In this document: piece after piece, positions 4,663-5,168 of the stretch
Layout: each line of letters opens with the position of its first letter
How positions within the stretch are numbered: the first letter of the stretch is position 1
NCBI GenBank assembly: GCA_020696915.1
Contig: JAJFMR010000239.1
Coordinates: 1 to 5,168 of the forward strand
Length of the DNA: 5,168 nt
Source of the DNA: Rhizobiaceae bacterium
GTDB lineage: Bacteria; Pseudomonadota; Alphaproteobacteria; Rhizobiales; Rhizobiaceae
Direction: 5' to 3'
The notes under the pieces: generated by a model
Database searches by the model: none
Seen by the model: the letters and a program-made list of their open reading frames with translations, nothing else
What the model was told of the DNA's origin: nothing
Made by a program: the position numbers and the translations under genes

Positions 4663-5168
4663 ATGGACTTCAGCCCTTCGGTCCGGATCGACTTCGACGC
4701 CCCGGGCAAGACCTTCGGGCAGGTGGCCTTCCCGCTGGAAGAACGCTGGGAGGGCCGTCGTGAGGTCGCGCTCCCCGTCTGTGTGATCGCGGGCGGCCGG
4801 GGCCCGACGGTCGCTCTGTGGGGTGGCAATCACGGTGATGAATACGAGGGCCCGATCGTGCTCGGGCAACTGGCGCGCGAACTCGACGCGGCGGCGGTTC
4901 AAGGGCGTCTGATCATCCTGCCCACGATCAATCCGCCCGCGCTCCTGGCCGGTCGGCGGTGTTCGGCGATCGACGGCAAGAACATGAACCGGGTCTGGCC
5001 GGGCGACCGCACCGGCTCGATCACCGACCGCATCGTCGCCTGGCTGGACAGCATCGTGCTGTCGCAGAGCGATGTTCTGATGGACCTTCACACCGGAGGC
5101 AACGCGCTCCACCTGGTCCAGATGTCGATGTGCCATCATACCGAAGACCCGGCGCTTCGGGCTCGGAT
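4663..5168 (+). CDS. Succinylglutamate desuccinylase/aspartoacylase family zinc deacylase (AstE/DoeB-like), 3'-partial
   Basis: The frame runs open off the window end; 168 residues are visible of a family usually about 320-350 long. Zinc ligands H57 and E60 lie in GGNHGDEYEGP, and H143 in MDLHTGG. The substrate-binding segment DGKNMNRVWPGD (N109, R110) and the preceding LIILPTINPPALLAGRR fit the M14-like AstE/aspartoacylase fold. The motif spelling is closest, from memory, to DoeB-like N-acetyl-diaminobutyrate deacetylases of ectoine breakdown, but no other doe gene is present. It would hydrolyse an N-acyl (amide) bond in the cytosol, releasing an amine or amino acid and a carboxylate. The start is set at ATG 4663 on the GGAG site; an upstream in-frame ATG at 4618 is possible. 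It follows the ABC ATPase by 56 bases on the same strand and is probably co-transcribed, suggesting that the imported substrate is an N-acylated compound. The catalytic C-terminal part cannot be checked. Confidence 0.87.
   Translation, partial: MDFSPSVRIDFDAPGKTFGQVAFPLEERWEGRREVALPVCVIAGGRGPTVALWGGNHGDEYEGPIVLGQLARELDAAAVQGRLIILPTINPPALLAGRRCSAIDGKNMNRVWPGDRTGSITDRIVAWLDSIVLSQSDVLMDLHTGGNALHLVQMSMCHHTEDPALRAR

Overview
The window is GC-rich (about two thirds G+C by eye), densely coding and strongly biased to G/C at third codon positions. Its gene families (a GntR/FCD regulator, DapA-like and enolase-superfamily sugar-acid enzymes, a CUT1-type ABC ATPase and an AstE/DoeB-like deacylase) are typical of a heterotrophic alphaproteobacterium such as a rhizobial or rhodospirillal soil, plant-associated or marine species. 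That placement is inference from gene content and composition only. No rRNA, tRNA, CRISPR array, insertion sequence, phage gene or origin was seen.

Layout. Bases 1-1188 (+) hold most of a mandelate racemase/muconate lactonizing-type dehydratase of the galactonate/gluconate dehydratase kind; its first ~10-15 codons lie outside the window. It converges on a minus-strand pair across a 73-base gap with a strong hairpin (possible two-way terminator). The minus-strand pair is a DapA-superfamily lyase/dehydratase (2065-3006) followed 29 bases later by a GntR/FCD regulator with a TTG start (1262-2035). A possible 52-codon TTG-started ORF (3003-3161) overlaps the dapA-like start by ATGA. Bases 3162-3508 hold a divergent control region: an AT-richer promoter core near 3204-3263, an imperfect palindrome inside the minus-strand promoter spacer, a second dyad at 3303-3325, and a run of short GC hairpins in the presumed leader of the rightward genes. 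Rightward genes are an ABC ATPase (3509-4606) and a zinc deacylase of the AstE/aspartoacylase family (from 4663, cut by the window end).

Working model (inference). A sugar acid or related polyhydroxy acid, perhaps carried as an acylated or amide-linked conjugate, is imported by an ABC system whose ATPase is here. It is deacylated by the AstE/DoeB-like enzyme, dehydrated by the enolase-superfamily enzyme to a 2-keto-3-deoxy acid, and cleaved or dehydrated by the DapA-like Schiff-base enzyme. The GntR/FCD regulator would sense an intermediate and control the divergent promoters. The individual families are well known. The least ordinary parts are the DapA-like protein's altered substrate loop, the possible coupled small ORF, and the pairing of a carbohydrate-type ATPase with an N-acyl deacylase beside sugar-acid genes.
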